The notes: generated from the letters alone by a model not told the origin. Positions 24,350 through 32,960 are shown, counted from the stretch's first letter. The stretch is 64,000 nucleotides of DNA from Pseudomonas sp. 7SR1 (GCF_900156465.1 NZ_LT707064.1:3673001-3737000), one strand, 5' to 3'. Made by a program: numbers and translations.

Positions 24350-27300
24350 ATGGGCGCAGCACAGACGATCGACATCCGCGGCGCAAAGGGCGGAAGCAAA
24401 AAGCCGAAGACGCCGATTGAGGCAAGCGACAACCTCCGCTCAACGAACATCGCCAAGCTGCTGATCGCGGTAGGTGAGGGTGAGTTTGAGGGCGTGCCGA
24501 CGGATGCCGACATCTACCTGGACAACACACCGATCAAAGATGCGAGCGGCAACGTCAACTTCCCGAACGTCAAATGGGAATGGCGCTCGGGCTCGGTGGA
24601 TCAGACCTATATCCCCGGCATCCCCTCGGTCGAGAACGAAACATCGCTGAACATCGAGCTGCGAAGCGATGCGGCATGGGTCCGCTCCGTCACGAACATC
24701 CAGCTTTCTGCCGTGCGCATTCGGTTCGCCTGGCCGGCGCTCCAGCGCCAGGACGATCAGGGCAACGTCGGCGGGTACAGGATTGAGTACGCCATCGATG
24801 TGGCGACTGATGGCGGTGCCTATCAGCAGGTGCTGAGCGAGGCCGTGGATGGCAAGACCACAACTCGCTACGAGCGGTCCCGGCGAATCGACCTTCCTGA
24901 GGCCACCATCGGCTGGCAGATCCGCGTGCGCCGTATCACGCCGAACCAGAACAGCAACCGAATCGCAGACACCATGCTGATCGCCGGCTTCACCGAAGTC
25001 ATCGACGCGAAGCTGCGTTACCCGAACACCGCGCTTCTCTACATCGAATTCGACGCCGAGCAGTTCACCAACATTCCGGCCGTCACCGTGAAGTGCAAGG
25101 CCCGAAAATGGCAGGTTCCGAGCAACTACGACCCGATCAGTCGGACCTACACGGGCACTTGGGACGGTAGCATGAAGCTGGCCTGGACCAACAATCCGGC
25201 TTGGATCACTTACGGAATCTGCACCGAGGACCGTTTCGGCCTGGGCAAGCGCATCAAGTCGTTCATGGTCGACAAGTGGGAGCTGTATCGGATTGCGCAG
25301 TATTGCGACCAACTGGTGCCGGACGGCCTGGGCGGGACCGAGCCGCGCTTCCTGTGCGACATGAATCTGCAGGGCAAGGCTGATGCCTGGACGCTGTTGC
25401 GGGACATCTCCGGCATCTACCGCGGGATGACTTACTGGGCTCAGGGCCAGTTGATCATGCAGGCCGACATGCCGCGCGCCCAGGACTTCGACTATGTGTT
25501 CACCCGGGCGAACGTCATCGACGGGAAATTCTCCTACGGCAGCGCCTCGGCAAAGACTCGCTACACCCGGGCCCTGGTCAGCTACGACAATCCGGCGAAC
25601 AACTACGACACCGACGTCATTCCGTTCTCCGATCTGCCACTCCAGCGCCGCTATGGCGACCGGCCAACCGAGCTGAGCGCCATCGGTTGCACCCGGGCAT
25701 CTGAGGCCCAGCGCCGCGGCAAGTGGGCGATCCTCAGCAACAACCTGGACCGGACTGTCACGTTCAAAACCGGCATGGAGGGCGTGATTCCGCTGCCGGG
25801 CCACATCATCCCAGTGGCTGACTCGCTGCTGGCTGGCCGAGAGATCGGCGGGCGTATTTCTGCCGCTGCTGGCCGGGTTGTGACCCTGGACCGCGATACC
25901 CAGGCCAAGGCCGGCGATCGCCTGATCATCAACCTGCCAGGCGGGCGTGCGGAAGGCCGAACCGTCCAGAGCGTAGCCGGTCGTGCTGTCACCGTGACCG
26001 TCGCCTACAGCGAAGCGCCTCGGGCGCAGCTTCAGTGGGCGCTCGATGCGGATGACCTGGCGATCCCGCTGTATCGCGTGCTCCGGACCAAGCGCACCAC
26101 CGAAGGCGACTTCGAAATCAGTGCTTTGCAGTACGAACCGAGCAAGTTCGCGCACATCGACACCGGCGCGCGCTTGGAAGACCGGCCGATCAGCGCGATC
26201 CCTATCACCGTGGTTCCAGCGCCGGCAAGCGTCACCGCCGCGTCGACGTCCTCCGTGGTTCAAGGATTGGCCGTGGCCACCATGACCATCAGCTGGCCCG
26301 CCGTGGAAGGGGCTGTTGCCTACGACGTGGAGTGGCGCAAGGACAGTGGGAACTGGATAAAGGTGCAGCGCACCGGCTCGACCAATGTGGATGTGGTCGG
26401 CATTTATGCCGGTGCCTACGTGGCGCGCGTCCGCGCGGTGAGCGCTTTCGATATCTCGTCGATTTGGCGTAGTTCCGCGTTGACCGAACTGAGTGGTAAG
26501 GAAGGTCTCCCGCCGGCGGTCTCCTTTCTCACGGCTACACCCTTGCTGTTTGGCATCGGCTTGAAGTGGGGCTTCCCTGCTGGTGCGGAGGATACCCAGC
26601 GCACCGAGATTTGGTATGGACCTGCGAATGAACTGGAGGCCGCTACCAAACTGGCCGACTTGGCTTATCCCCAAAGCGATTACAGCATGCAGAGCCTTCT
26701 GGCCGGCGCTTCGTTCTTCTTCTGGGCTCGTCTGGTGGACCGAATCGGGAATATAGGCCCATGGTACCCGGTCGGCGGCGGTGTCCTGGGCCAGGCCAGT
26801 TCTGAGGCCGGCCCGATTCTTGACCTGATCGCCGGCCAGATTGGGGAAACAGAACTCAGCGAAGAACTGAGAGGAGAAATCGAGAAAATTCCAGGCCTCC
26901 AGGCTCAAATTGACGCCCTTGAAGGTTTGGCTGCCTACAACCCTGACGAGACGTATGTCGAAGGTGACCTGGTCGTTTTCGGCAAACGCATCTATCAGGC
27001 AATCGGACCTGTCCCCGTGGATACGCCACCGCCCAATCTTGCCTATTGGCTCGACGTCGGCCAGACGATCGAGACGGTGGATGGTCTAGCCCAACAGGTT
27101 GCAATCAATACCGTCAACATCACCGAACTCGAAGCCACGGCCACTTCCTTCGAAGCGCTGCGAGCTTCTTGGCGCGATGACGATGGGGAGGGCGATCTTG
27201 CCGACGCCATTAAAGGATGGACCAGCACGACGGCTATTGCGTCAGAAAGCGGTGTTCGCGCCTCAGAAAATGAGGCAATAGCACGCAGGGTGACTACTTT

Positions 27301-27904
27301 CGACGCTCAGATCGGCGAGAACGCGGCGAATTTGACCACGCTCGAGCAGGTTGTGGCCACGAACGAGTCTGCTACGGCGACGAAGATCGATCAGCTGAAC
27401 GCGGCGGTAGGTAACAACACCGCGGCTATCCAGCAGACAGCCACGGCCTACGCCGATACCAGCGGCAAGCTGAGCACGATGTGGTCGGTGAAGATGCAGC
27501 TCAACGCAAATGGGCAGTACGTTGCAACTGGTATCGGCCTGGGCATAGAGAATGTCGGGGGCACGCTGCAGAGCCAATTCTTGGTAAGCGCAGATCGGTT
27601 TGCCATCGTAAACACCATCGCCGGCGGAGCCATCTCCGTTCCGTTCGCTGTTCAAGGTGGGCAGGTGTTCATGAACTCCGCCTTCATCCAGGACGGCAGC
27701 ATCACGATGCTTAAGATCGGCCAGGCCCTGCAATCGGACAACTACGTCGCAGGAGTACAGGGTTGGCGCCTGGATAAGGCCGGCAACCTGGAGTTCAACG
27801 GCCCGGCCCCGGGTGGTGGCCGCCTGACGATGACGAACCGCGCCATCAAGGTCTACGACGAAAACGGTATCAAGCGGGTCCAGCTCGGAGATCTATCGGC
27901 ATGA
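24350..27904 (+). CDS. Tail tip fibre / host specificity protein, lambda J-like
   Basis: 1184 residues from ATG 24350 with GGAGG seven bases upstream. The N-terminal 600 residues are the conserved J baseplate-hub body (LRSTNIAKLLIAVGEGEFEG, PNQNSNRIADTMLIAGFTEV, WTLLRDISGIYRGMTYWAQG). Fibronectin-type segments follow near residues 630-820 (VTISW-like blocks), then a coiled coil and a C-terminal fibre with repeated ATSFEAL/TKIDQLNAAVGNNTAA. The end (RAIKVYDENGIKRVQLGD) is the usual J tail. It trimerises at the tail tip and binds the host receptor. Overlaps the next gene as ATGA. Confidence 0.92.
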   Translation: MGAAQTIDIRGAKGGSKKPKTPIEASDNLRSTNIAKLLIAVGEGEFEGVPTDADIYLDNTPIKDASGNVNFPNVKWEWRSGSVDQTYIPGIPSVENETSLNIELRSDAAWVRSVTNIQLSAVRIRFAWPALQRQDDQGNVGGYRIEYAIDVATDGGAYQQVLSEAVDGKTTTRYERSRRIDLPEATIGWQIRVRRITPNQNSNRIADTMLIAGFTEVIDAKLRYPNTALLYIEFDAEQFTNIPAVTVKCKARKWQVPSNYDPISRTYTGTWDGSMKLAWTNNPAWITYGICTEDRFGLGKRIKSFMVDKWELYRIAQYCDQLVPDGLGGTEPRFLCDMNLQGKADAWTLLRDISGIYRGMTYWAQGQLIMQADMPRAQDFDYVFTRANVIDGKFSYGSASAKTRYTRALVSYDNPANNYDTDVIPFSDLPLQRRYGDRPTELSAIGCTRASEAQRRGKWAILSNNLDRTVTFKTGMEGVIPLPGHIIPVADSLLAGREIGGRISAAAGRVVTLDRDTQAKAGDRLIINLPGGRAEGRTVQSVAGRAVTVTVAYSEAPRAQLQWALDADDLAIPLYRVLRTKRTTEGDFEISALQYEPSKFAHIDTGARLEDRPISAIPITVVPAPASVTAASTSSVVQGLAVATMTISWPAVEGAVAYDVEWRKDSGNWIKVQRTGSTNVDVVGIYAGAYVARVRAVSAFDISSIWRSSALTELSGKEGLPPAVSFLTATPLLFGIGLKWGFPAGAEDTQRTEIWYGPANELEAATKLADLAYPQSDYSMQSLLAGASFFFWARLVDRIGNIGPWYPVGGGVLGQASSEAGPILDLIAGQIGETELSEELRGEIEKIPGLQAQIDALEGLAAYNPDETYVEGDLVVFGKRIYQAIGPVPVDTPPPNLAYWLDVGQTIETVDGLAQQVAINTVNITELEATATSFEALRASWRDDDGEGDLADAIKGWTSTTAIASESGVRASENEAIARRVTTFDAQIGENAANLTTLEQVVATNESATATKIDQLNAAVGNNTAAIQQTATAYADTSGKLSTMWSVKMQLNANGQYVATGIGLGIENVGGTLQSQFLVSADRFAIVNTIAGGAISVPFAVQGGQVFMNSAFIQDGSITMLKIGQALQSDNYVAGVQGWRLDKAGNLEFNGPAPGGGRLTMTNRAIKVYDENGIKRVQLGDLSA

Positions 27905-28224
27905 GTTATGGGCTGAAGATATGGGATGAAAGCGGCAACGTCACTCTGGACGAAACATCGTTCACGATGCGAGTTGTATACAGCGGCATTGTGACTGGTT
28001 CGCATGCAGCTACCTTTCAAACGATATCGGTACCAGGACTTACCCCATCTAACGGAGCTGCTTTCGTGGTGCCGGTAGGGAACTATAGCGTCAATAACGA
28101 CATGCAGCTAGAAACGGAGGTGATAGCAAACGCCGTCAGGGTGTATAGCTTCATTCGGGGTAGGGCCGAATATAGCAATACAACCAGCTCGACTATGCGC
28201 TTAATTGTGATCAGGTACTTATGA
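27901..28224 (+). CDS. Small tail-tip accessory protein A
   Basis: 107 residues, start overlapping J. It opens MSYGLKIWDESGNVTLDETSF, a motif repeated in the next protein. The rest is beta-rich (YSGIVTGSHAATFQTISVPG, AFVVPVGNYSVNND). The DNA is visibly AT-richer than J. Probably a tail-tip decoration or receptor-binding accessory, by position. Confidence 0.65.
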   Translation: MSYGLKIWDESGNVTLDETSFTMRVVYSGIVTGSHAATFQTISVPGLTPSNGAAFVVPVGNYSVNNDMQLETEVIANAVRVYSFIRGRAEYSNTTSSTMRLIVIRYL

Positions 28225-28898
28225 TGTCCTTTGGATTAGAATTTACAAACAATAATAATGTTGTGACGGTTGATTCCGAGTTCACTCGACTAGTCGTGTT
28301 GGCGAAAGGAGTGTATGTCCCCAATCAGGAGTCAGGGCTCGGCTCAATAACCAACTTCCCTCGAACTATAACTAGCCAAGAGCCGCCCCTGGTGTTCATC
28401 AGGCCTTCAGGAAGCAGCGGCATTGCGGGCTTATGTTTGATGCGTGTGGTTGGTACTCCAGGTGCCTGGACGGGTTTTTATGTGAGGGCTTATGACGTCA
28501 ATACGTTGCAACCGAATGGGTCTTACTTTGCGTGCGGGTTCGCCGCCACCCCGCTTGCTGATTACGGGATGAGGCTTTGGGACGGGAACTCAAAGTTGCT
28601 ATTCGATAGCGGAACTCCGTATGCACGATTTACCCGGTCGTTCCAGAACTGGACGTATTTGAAGTCTGATCATACCCCACAGGGGCTGCCAAGGAACTAT
28701 TATCGAGTCAATTTTACATTCCCTGTTGGGGAATTTATGTTGATTAATACCTTCGGTATGCCAATGCTTGATGATGGTGTGCAGAGCAGGATGCTTTATT
28801 GTTGGTGGGACTTTTCCGGGAATAACCTTTACGCCATAACAGTCGGATCCTCCAACCCGTTTGCTTTTTTTCTACCCGCCGTATTCGCAAAACTTTAA
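28221..28898 (+). CDS. Tail-tip accessory protein B with duplicated domain
   Basis: 225 residues, overlapping protein A (ATGATG; either Met could start). It contains two copies of the A-type motif: FGLEFTNNNNVVTVDSEFTR at the start and YGMRLWDGNSKLLFDSGTPY about 115 residues later, each followed by a beta-rich stretch. This suggests an internal duplication, and common descent with A. AT-rich DNA, low similarity to anything I know; receptor binding is a reasonable guess. Confidence 0.65.
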   Translation: MMSFGLEFTNNNNVVTVDSEFTRLVVLAKGVYVPNQESGLGSITNFPRTITSQEPPLVFIRPSGSSGIAGLCLMRVVGTPGAWTGFYVRAYDVNTLQPNGSYFACGFAATPLADYGMRLWDGNSKLLFDSGTPYARFTRSFQNWTYLKSDHTPQGLPRNYYRVNFTFPVGEFMLINTFGMPMLDDGVQSRMLYCWWDFSGNNLYAITVGSSNPFAFFLPAVFAKL

Positions 28899-28910
28899 AG
28901 GAAATGTCCT

Positions 28911-29876
28911 ATGCCCTGGTACAAAACGGGGACGGTTTCCGTCACCCTGAATTCCAATGCCGTAACTGGAACTGGCTCGGCTTTCATAGTCAACTGCAGG
29001 GTTGGCGATGCGTTCCGTGGACCGGATGGCCGCTGGTATGAGGTCACCAACGTGGCGAGCAATACCGCGATTGCTATTGATCCGCCATACTTGGGGACAA
29101 CGACCTCAAGCGGCAGCTATGCACTGGCCCCCATGCAGGGGTACGTAAAGGATTCGGCTGATGCTCTGCGCGCAATCGTTACGACCTACGGTGCCCAGCT
29201 GGCGGCGCTTAAGACTACTGGCAACTACGACATTTTACCGCCATCTAAGGGTGGGACCGGGATTACGGATCTTTCCGTGTTCATTCAAGTAATGCTGAAT
29301 GATCCCGATGCCGCCGCGGCACGGTTAACCTTGGCAGCGGCGAAGACTGGGGCCAACTCTGACATAACCTCCCTAACCGGTTTGACCACCGCGTTGAGCA
29401 TGGCGCAAGGCGGTACTGGCGCAAATAACCAAGCGGCAGCAAGAACAAACCTAGGCCTGAAATCTGCTGCGGTGGCAGATCTCGTAGGCACAGTTTCCCA
29501 AAGCGGCGGCACCCCAACGGGCGCGATTATAGAAAGCGGCTCCAACAGCAATGGCCAATATACCAAGTACGCTGACGGGACCATGATCTGTAGTCACGTC
29601 GTGCGAATGGACACAGTTTTAACAGCTGATATCCTCGGCGGGACGTGGACCTTCCCCATGCCTTTTGCAAGTTCTACTGTCCATATCTCCCATTCCCCTA
29701 TGCAAGGTTCTTCAGCGGATTGCGCTCCAGCGCTGACTGATAGGTTCGGCCCTGTTCTAACTGCGCCGAGCGGAACAGCAGCTAGCCTGCGGAGCATCAA
29801 GCGAACCGGAGGGGCAGGCTTCGTCGCTGGCAATTTCATCGATACCCACGTGATTGCGAAAGGGCGGTGGTTCTAA
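28911..29876 (+). CDS. Tail fibre protein
   Basis: 321 residues. The N-terminal part (WYKTGTVSVTLNSNAVTGTG, VGDAFRGPDGRWYEV) anchors to the tail. The middle carries phage-tail repeats with GGTG elements (LPPSKGGTGITDL, LSMAQGGTGANNQAAARTNL). The C-terminal GSNSNGQYTKYADGTMICSH is a typical receptor-binding tip. Overlaps its chaperone by one base (TAATG). Confidence 0.82.
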   Translation: MPWYKTGTVSVTLNSNAVTGTGSAFIVNCRVGDAFRGPDGRWYEVTNVASNTAIAIDPPYLGTTTSSGSYALAPMQGYVKDSADALRAIVTTYGAQLAALKTTGNYDILPPSKGGTGITDLSVFIQVMLNDPDAAAARLTLAAAKTGANSDITSLTGLTTALSMAQGGTGANNQAAARTNLGLKSAAVADLVGTVSQSGGTPTGAIIESGSNSNGQYTKYADGTMICSHVVRMDTVLTADILGGTWTFPMPFASSTVHISHSPMQGSSADCAPALTDRFGPVLTAPSGTAASLRSIKRTGGAGFVAGNFIDTHVIAKGRWF

Positions 29877-30586
29877 TGAAGATAATCCTGAGTCCCCAGC
29901 GGCGCAGCGATGAGCTAATTGTCAGGAAGTCCGGCGACAAACTGCTCGTCAACCACACATCTTTCGATTTCGAGCCGATTGGTGAAGGCGACACCTTGCC
30001 TTACGGAGCAGTGGATTCGATTTGGTTTCCTGGCGACATCTCGCGCATGAACGGGGAGTTAGTGCTGACTTTGCTGTTCCCCATTCCAGAGAACTACAGC
30101 CAGGAGCAAGCTTTCCCGGTGCCCTTGCTGACCGTTCCTGATGGGGTGGTTGTCTTCCCTGGTCCTGATCAAGTGAATTTCGTTCCGCCTCAACCGGACC
30201 CATCGGCGCCGGTCACGGAGGGTGTGATCGACTGGACCAAACTGATTACCCAGGAAATGAAGGATGCGGCCGTCCTGGCCGCTCAGCTAGCTACGAGGAA
30301 GTCGGAGCTTGCGGAACGCAACGCACGAGCCGCAACGCAAATTGCGCGCATTCAGGATCGCATCGACACTCTGGGGTACGGCATCGAAATTGGGGAGGTG
30401 ACTCCAGAGGAGGAAGCTGAGCAGGCCGCCCTGGCCGCGCCGCTGAAAGCCTGGAAGACTTACAAATACGCCTTGGGCAAGGTCACTACGCAACCTGGAT
30501 GGTTTGAATCTCCAGTCTGGCCGGTGGAGCCGCCGGTTCCTGAAATCGTCGCATCGCCAATGTTGCTGAACGCCGAAACGATTTGA
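29876..30586 (+). CDS. Tail fibre assembly chaperone
   Basis: 236 residues from ATG 29876. It has the Tfa-style PVTEGVIDWTKLITQEMKDA and a helical RKSELAERNARAATQIARIQ segment near the C-terminus, together with Pro-rich linkers. It sits directly after the tail fibre it is expected to fold. A strong terminator follows. Confidence 0.75.
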   Translation: MKIILSPQRRSDELIVRKSGDKLLVNHTSFDFEPIGEGDTLPYGAVDSIWFPGDISRMNGELVLTLLFPIPENYSQEQAFPVPLLTVPDGVVVFPGPDQVNFVPPQPDPSAPVTEGVIDWTKLITQEMKDAAVLAAQLATRKSELAERNARAATQIARIQDRIDTLGYGIEIGEVTPEEEAEQAALAAPLKAWKTYKYALGKVTTQPGWFESPVWPVEPPVPEIVASPMLLNAETI

Positions 30587-30605
30587 CCTGAAACGAATAA
30601 TGCAA

Positions 30606-30630
30606 CCCGCCATCGAGCGGGATTTTTTTT
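30606..30630 (+). terminator. Intrinsic terminator
   Basis: CCCGC-CATCGA-GCGGG (30606-30621) then A and eight T; directly followed by the GCCTGGAG ribosome site of the endolysin gene. Confidence 0.85.
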
Positions 30631-30645
30631 GCCTGGAGAAAAGTT

Positions 30646-31071
30646 ATGACCGCTTCCGAAAAGGACCGTGACATTTTGGCCCGTACCCTCTGGGGTGAGG
30701 CCCGCGGTGAAGGACTGGCAGGCCAGATTGCGGTGGCCTGGACCATTCGCAATCGCGTGTTCGATGGCAAGGACCGTTCGTGGTGGGGCGAAGGATACAC
30801 CGGCGTCTGCCTGAAACCCTGGCAGTTCAGTTGCTGGAACAAGAACGACCCGAACTATCCGTACCTGAGCGGCGCCAAGCCGATCCCGCCGAAGCAGTTT
30901 GCCCAGGCACAGCGGGCGGCCGACCTGGTGATCTCTGGTGCTGAGCCTGACCTCACCAAGGGCGCCACCCACTATTACGCAACCACGATGCCGAAGCCTC
31001 CGGCTTGGGCTGCTAAGGCCACGCAGACCCTGCGCCTGGGTAACCACATCTTCTTCAAGGACGTGCCATGA
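30646..31071 (+). CDS. Endolysin (SleB-type cell wall hydrolase)
   Basis: 141 residues. The sequence ILARTLWGEARGEGLAGQIA, VAWTIRNRV and FSCWNKNDPNY is the hydrolase_2 (SleB) fold, where the E of GEARGE is the probable catalytic acid. It cleaves peptidoglycan once the holin opens the inner membrane. No signal peptide, so it needs the holin. It overlaps Rz by four bases. Confidence 0.85.
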   Translation: MTASEKDRDILARTLWGEARGEGLAGQIAVAWTIRNRVFDGKDRSWWGEGYTGVCLKPWQFSCWNKNDPNYPYLSGAKPIPPKQFAQAQRAADLVISGAEPDLTKGATHYYATTMPKPPAWAAKATQTLRLGNHIFFKDVP

Positions 31072-31586
31072 ATCCAGCCACGCTGAAGCTGATGATCGCC
31101 GGAATCGCCGTGGCGTTGATCTTGGCAATGAGCACGACATGGAAGATCCAGGACTGGCGGTACGGGAAGCGCCTGGCGGAGCAAGCCGGCCAGTACCAGT
31201 CCGATCTGGACAAAATCAGCAGCGCGGCCGCGGCCCAGGTGCAGGCGGAGCAGGACAAGCGCCTGGCCATGGAGCGGCGGCTGTCGGCCAGCGAACAAAC
31301 CCACTACAAGGAGCTGAGCGATGCCCAGCGTAATCAGGATCGCCTGCGCGATCGTCTTGCCACTGCTGATGTTCGGCTGTCAGTCCTCCTCGAGGATTCA
31401 GCCAGTTGCAGCCCAGTGTCTACCACCCCCGGCGCCGGCGGCGTGGTTCATGGAGCCCGTCGAGCCCAACTTGACCCAGCGCATGCTCAACGAATTATCG
31501 CCATCACCGACGCCGGCGACAGGGGGTTGATTGCGCTGCGAGCGTGCCAGGCGTATGTCAGAGAACTAATCCCGGAGGAGGACTAG
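31068..31586 (+). CDS. Inner-membrane spanin Rz
   Basis: 172 residues. One N-terminal transmembrane segment (LMIAGIAVALILAMSTTW) anchors a long periplasmic helix (YGKRLAEQAGQYQSDLDKIS, MERRLSASEQTHYKELSD), the usual i-spanin form. ATG overlaps the endolysin stop. Together with Rz1 it fuses inner and outer membranes at lysis. Confidence 0.85.
   Translation: MNPATLKLMIAGIAVALILAMSTTWKIQDWRYGKRLAEQAGQYQSDLDKISSAAAAQVQAEQDKRLAMERRLSASEQTHYKELSDAQRNQDRLRDRLATADVRLSVLLEDSASCSPVSTTPGAGGVVHGARRAQLDPAHAQRIIAITDAGDRGLIALRACQAYVRELIPEED
31321..31530 (+). CDS. Outer-membrane spanin Rz1, embedded in Rz
   Basis: 69 residues wholly inside Rz in another frame. Lipoprotein signal MPSVIRIACAIVLPLLMFGC with lipobox MFGC and Cys 20, then a Pro-rich mature part (CLPPPAPAAWFMEP, SPSPTPATGG), the expected o-spanin character. 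GAGCG at 31315-31319 is the only weak ribosome site. Confidence 0.85.
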   Translation: MPSVIRIACAIVLPLLMFGCQSSSRIQPVAAQCLPPPAPAAWFMEPVEPNLTQRMLNELSPSPTPATGG

Positions 31587-32010
31587 GGATTCGTCCTATC
31601 ATCGGCCAACGGTCATGGATCCAGGCGTATTCAGCGGGCGGGGAAGTGGTGACCACGTAAACGCGTCGGTTCTCGTCCTCGCCTAGGACCAAGCATTCCA
31701 GCCCGTAACCCTCATTCATGTCGAACCAGTGTGATACCCGGTCTTCGTCCTTCTCCATGTAGCGCTGCACGAGCCCTATCGCGCGTCGCGGGTGATACTT
31801 CTGCCATCCACCACGCTCCACCGTCTCCAGCTTCGCCCACCCACCTGATGGCCCTGTCCCGGTTTCTTCTTTGCGCCGGCCCCATCGCACCCACCCGAGA
31901 TCAGTTCCGTCCTCGAGTAGCACGGGAATCGCAGCTTTTGGGTTGGGGAAATACACCTTCACCCGTTCATACGCTCTGTTTTTGTCCGCCGCTTCAACTC
32001 CGCCGCACAT
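31558..32010 (-). CDS. Divergent SRAP-family protein (HMCES/YedK-like), prophage-encoded
   Basis: 150 residues. It begins MCGG, putting the catalytic Cys at position 2, which becomes N-terminal after Met removal. FPNPKAAIPVLL, VRWGRRK, YMEK (Glu 86) and VYVVTTSPPAEYAWIHDRWP (His 132) align by eye with the SRAP blocks for the active-site Glu and His. SRAP proteins form a covalent bond with abasic sites in single-stranded DNA. At the place of the conserved NAR(A/S)E the protein has GWAKLE, so the Asn seems absent. Its start overlaps the upstream gene by 17 bases; GGGGAAG serves as ribosome site. The pair is under a LexA box. Confidence 0.75.
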   Translation of the reverse strand: MCGGVEAADKNRAYERVKVYFPNPKAAIPVLLEDGTDLGWVRWGRRKEETGTGPSGGWAKLETVERGGWQKYHPRRAIGLVQRYMEKDEDRVSHWFDMNEGYGLECLVLGEDENRRVYVVTTSPPAEYAWIHDRWPMIGRIPSPPPGLVL

Positions 32011-32785
32011 GTTCTTCCCCAGGGTCATTTTGCTTGTTCGGTTGACCTTGGCATTCCACGGGAAGTTTGCCCGGGCATCGCGATTTTTCGACGAACCCCA
32101 ATCCGTTACAGTGGGCGCAGTCCTCGCGCACACCGAACCGGTCCATGCAATCTGAGCATTGGATGAATTTCGCCAGCTCCAGAAATGGCCTGATCCTATT
32201 CACGACTTCGATGTCGTGGTTTTCGGTAGCGACCTGGACAACATCAACCATCCATCGATAGACGTCCGGGTCATCAATCGCCTCGTAAATCATTCCCTGA
32301 ACCATTCGCGCCTTCTCGACCAAGTCGAACTGACGGCCATCGTGCAAGGTAAGAACGAGCCCTTCCACACGCCCCCGGAGGCTGTGATAGGTCTGGTTCA
32401 ATCTCAGCCCATCCTTGTCGCGGTATAGTTTTCCATCGTAGGCACGCAAAGGGCCGCCTCCGTTATCGTCCAGTCTCAGTACGGAATGAAACAACGTTCC
32501 AAACCGTGGGCCACCGTCGCGCGGCATCACATCGTATTGATAAGAAGATCGGTAAAGGACTGGGTTCGATTGCAGCTCTTCCAGAGCAAGCCAGTAGGCG
32601 GCGTTCGCCATTTCGTCCATGTCGAATTGATCGAGCCTGTCAATCAGACCTTCTTCTGCCAGCCTGGCGCTGACATCAAGAAGGCAGGAACGGTAAGCCT
32701 CCGGGTTCTCCAATCGTTGGCAATTATTGTCGAGCATGTCTCTCCATTCCTGGATCCTCAGCGCCTTGGCTTGTTCGAAATTCAT
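31994..32785 (-). CDS. Zinc-knuckle protein of unknown function, first gene of the LexA-box operon
   Basis: 263 residues. The C-terminal CSDCMDRFGVREDCAHCNGLGF is a DnaJ-like CxxC...CxxCxGxG zinc-knuckle. The N-terminal 75 residues are helical (LIDRLDQFDMDEMANAAYWL). ATG 32785 has no ribosome site; ATG 32737 (Met 17) is preceded by GGAGA and may be the real start. It is coupled to the SRAP gene and probably SOS-induced. No enzyme motif is visible. Confidence 0.65.
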   Translation of the reverse strand: MNFEQAKALRIQEWRDMLDNNCQRLENPEAYRSCLLDVSARLAEEGLIDRLDQFDMDEMANAAYWLALEELQSNPVLYRSSYQYDVMPRDGGPRFGTLFHSVLRLDDNGGGPLRAYDGKLYRDKDGLRLNQTYHSLRGRVEGLVLTLHDGRQFDLVEKARMVQGMIYEAIDDPDVYRWMVDVVQVATENHDIEVVNRIRPFLELAKFIQCSDCMDRFGVREDCAHCNGLGFVEKSRCPGKLPVECQGQPNKQNDPGEEHVRRS

Positions 32786-32803
32786 GGGGGATCGCTTGTC
32801 TTT

Positions 32804-32823
32804 TACTGTTTGGATATACAGTA
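32804..32823 (-). promoter_or_regulatory. LexA (SOS) box
   Basis: TACTGT-N8-ACAGTA, with TTGGATAT in the middle on the plus strand, agrees with the LexA consensus CTGT-N8-ACAG and its flanking TA bases. It is 18 bases upstream of ATG 32785 (66 bases from ATG 32737). Confidence 0.85.
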
Positions 32824-32960
32824 ATTGAGGTGGTCGTGCTCCAGCGAGAGGAAGCCGACGAACCGCAACGCTGGCGACTAAAGGAGATGACGACAGACGG
32901 AATGCATAGCACCTATTTATAAATTAGGATATGTATAGGTTTTTGAAAGGAATGTTAGAG

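Noticed and set aside
24440..26908. 822-codon minus-strand frame opposite gene J
   Set aside because: Result of GC-rich codon bias; J is clearly the real gene.
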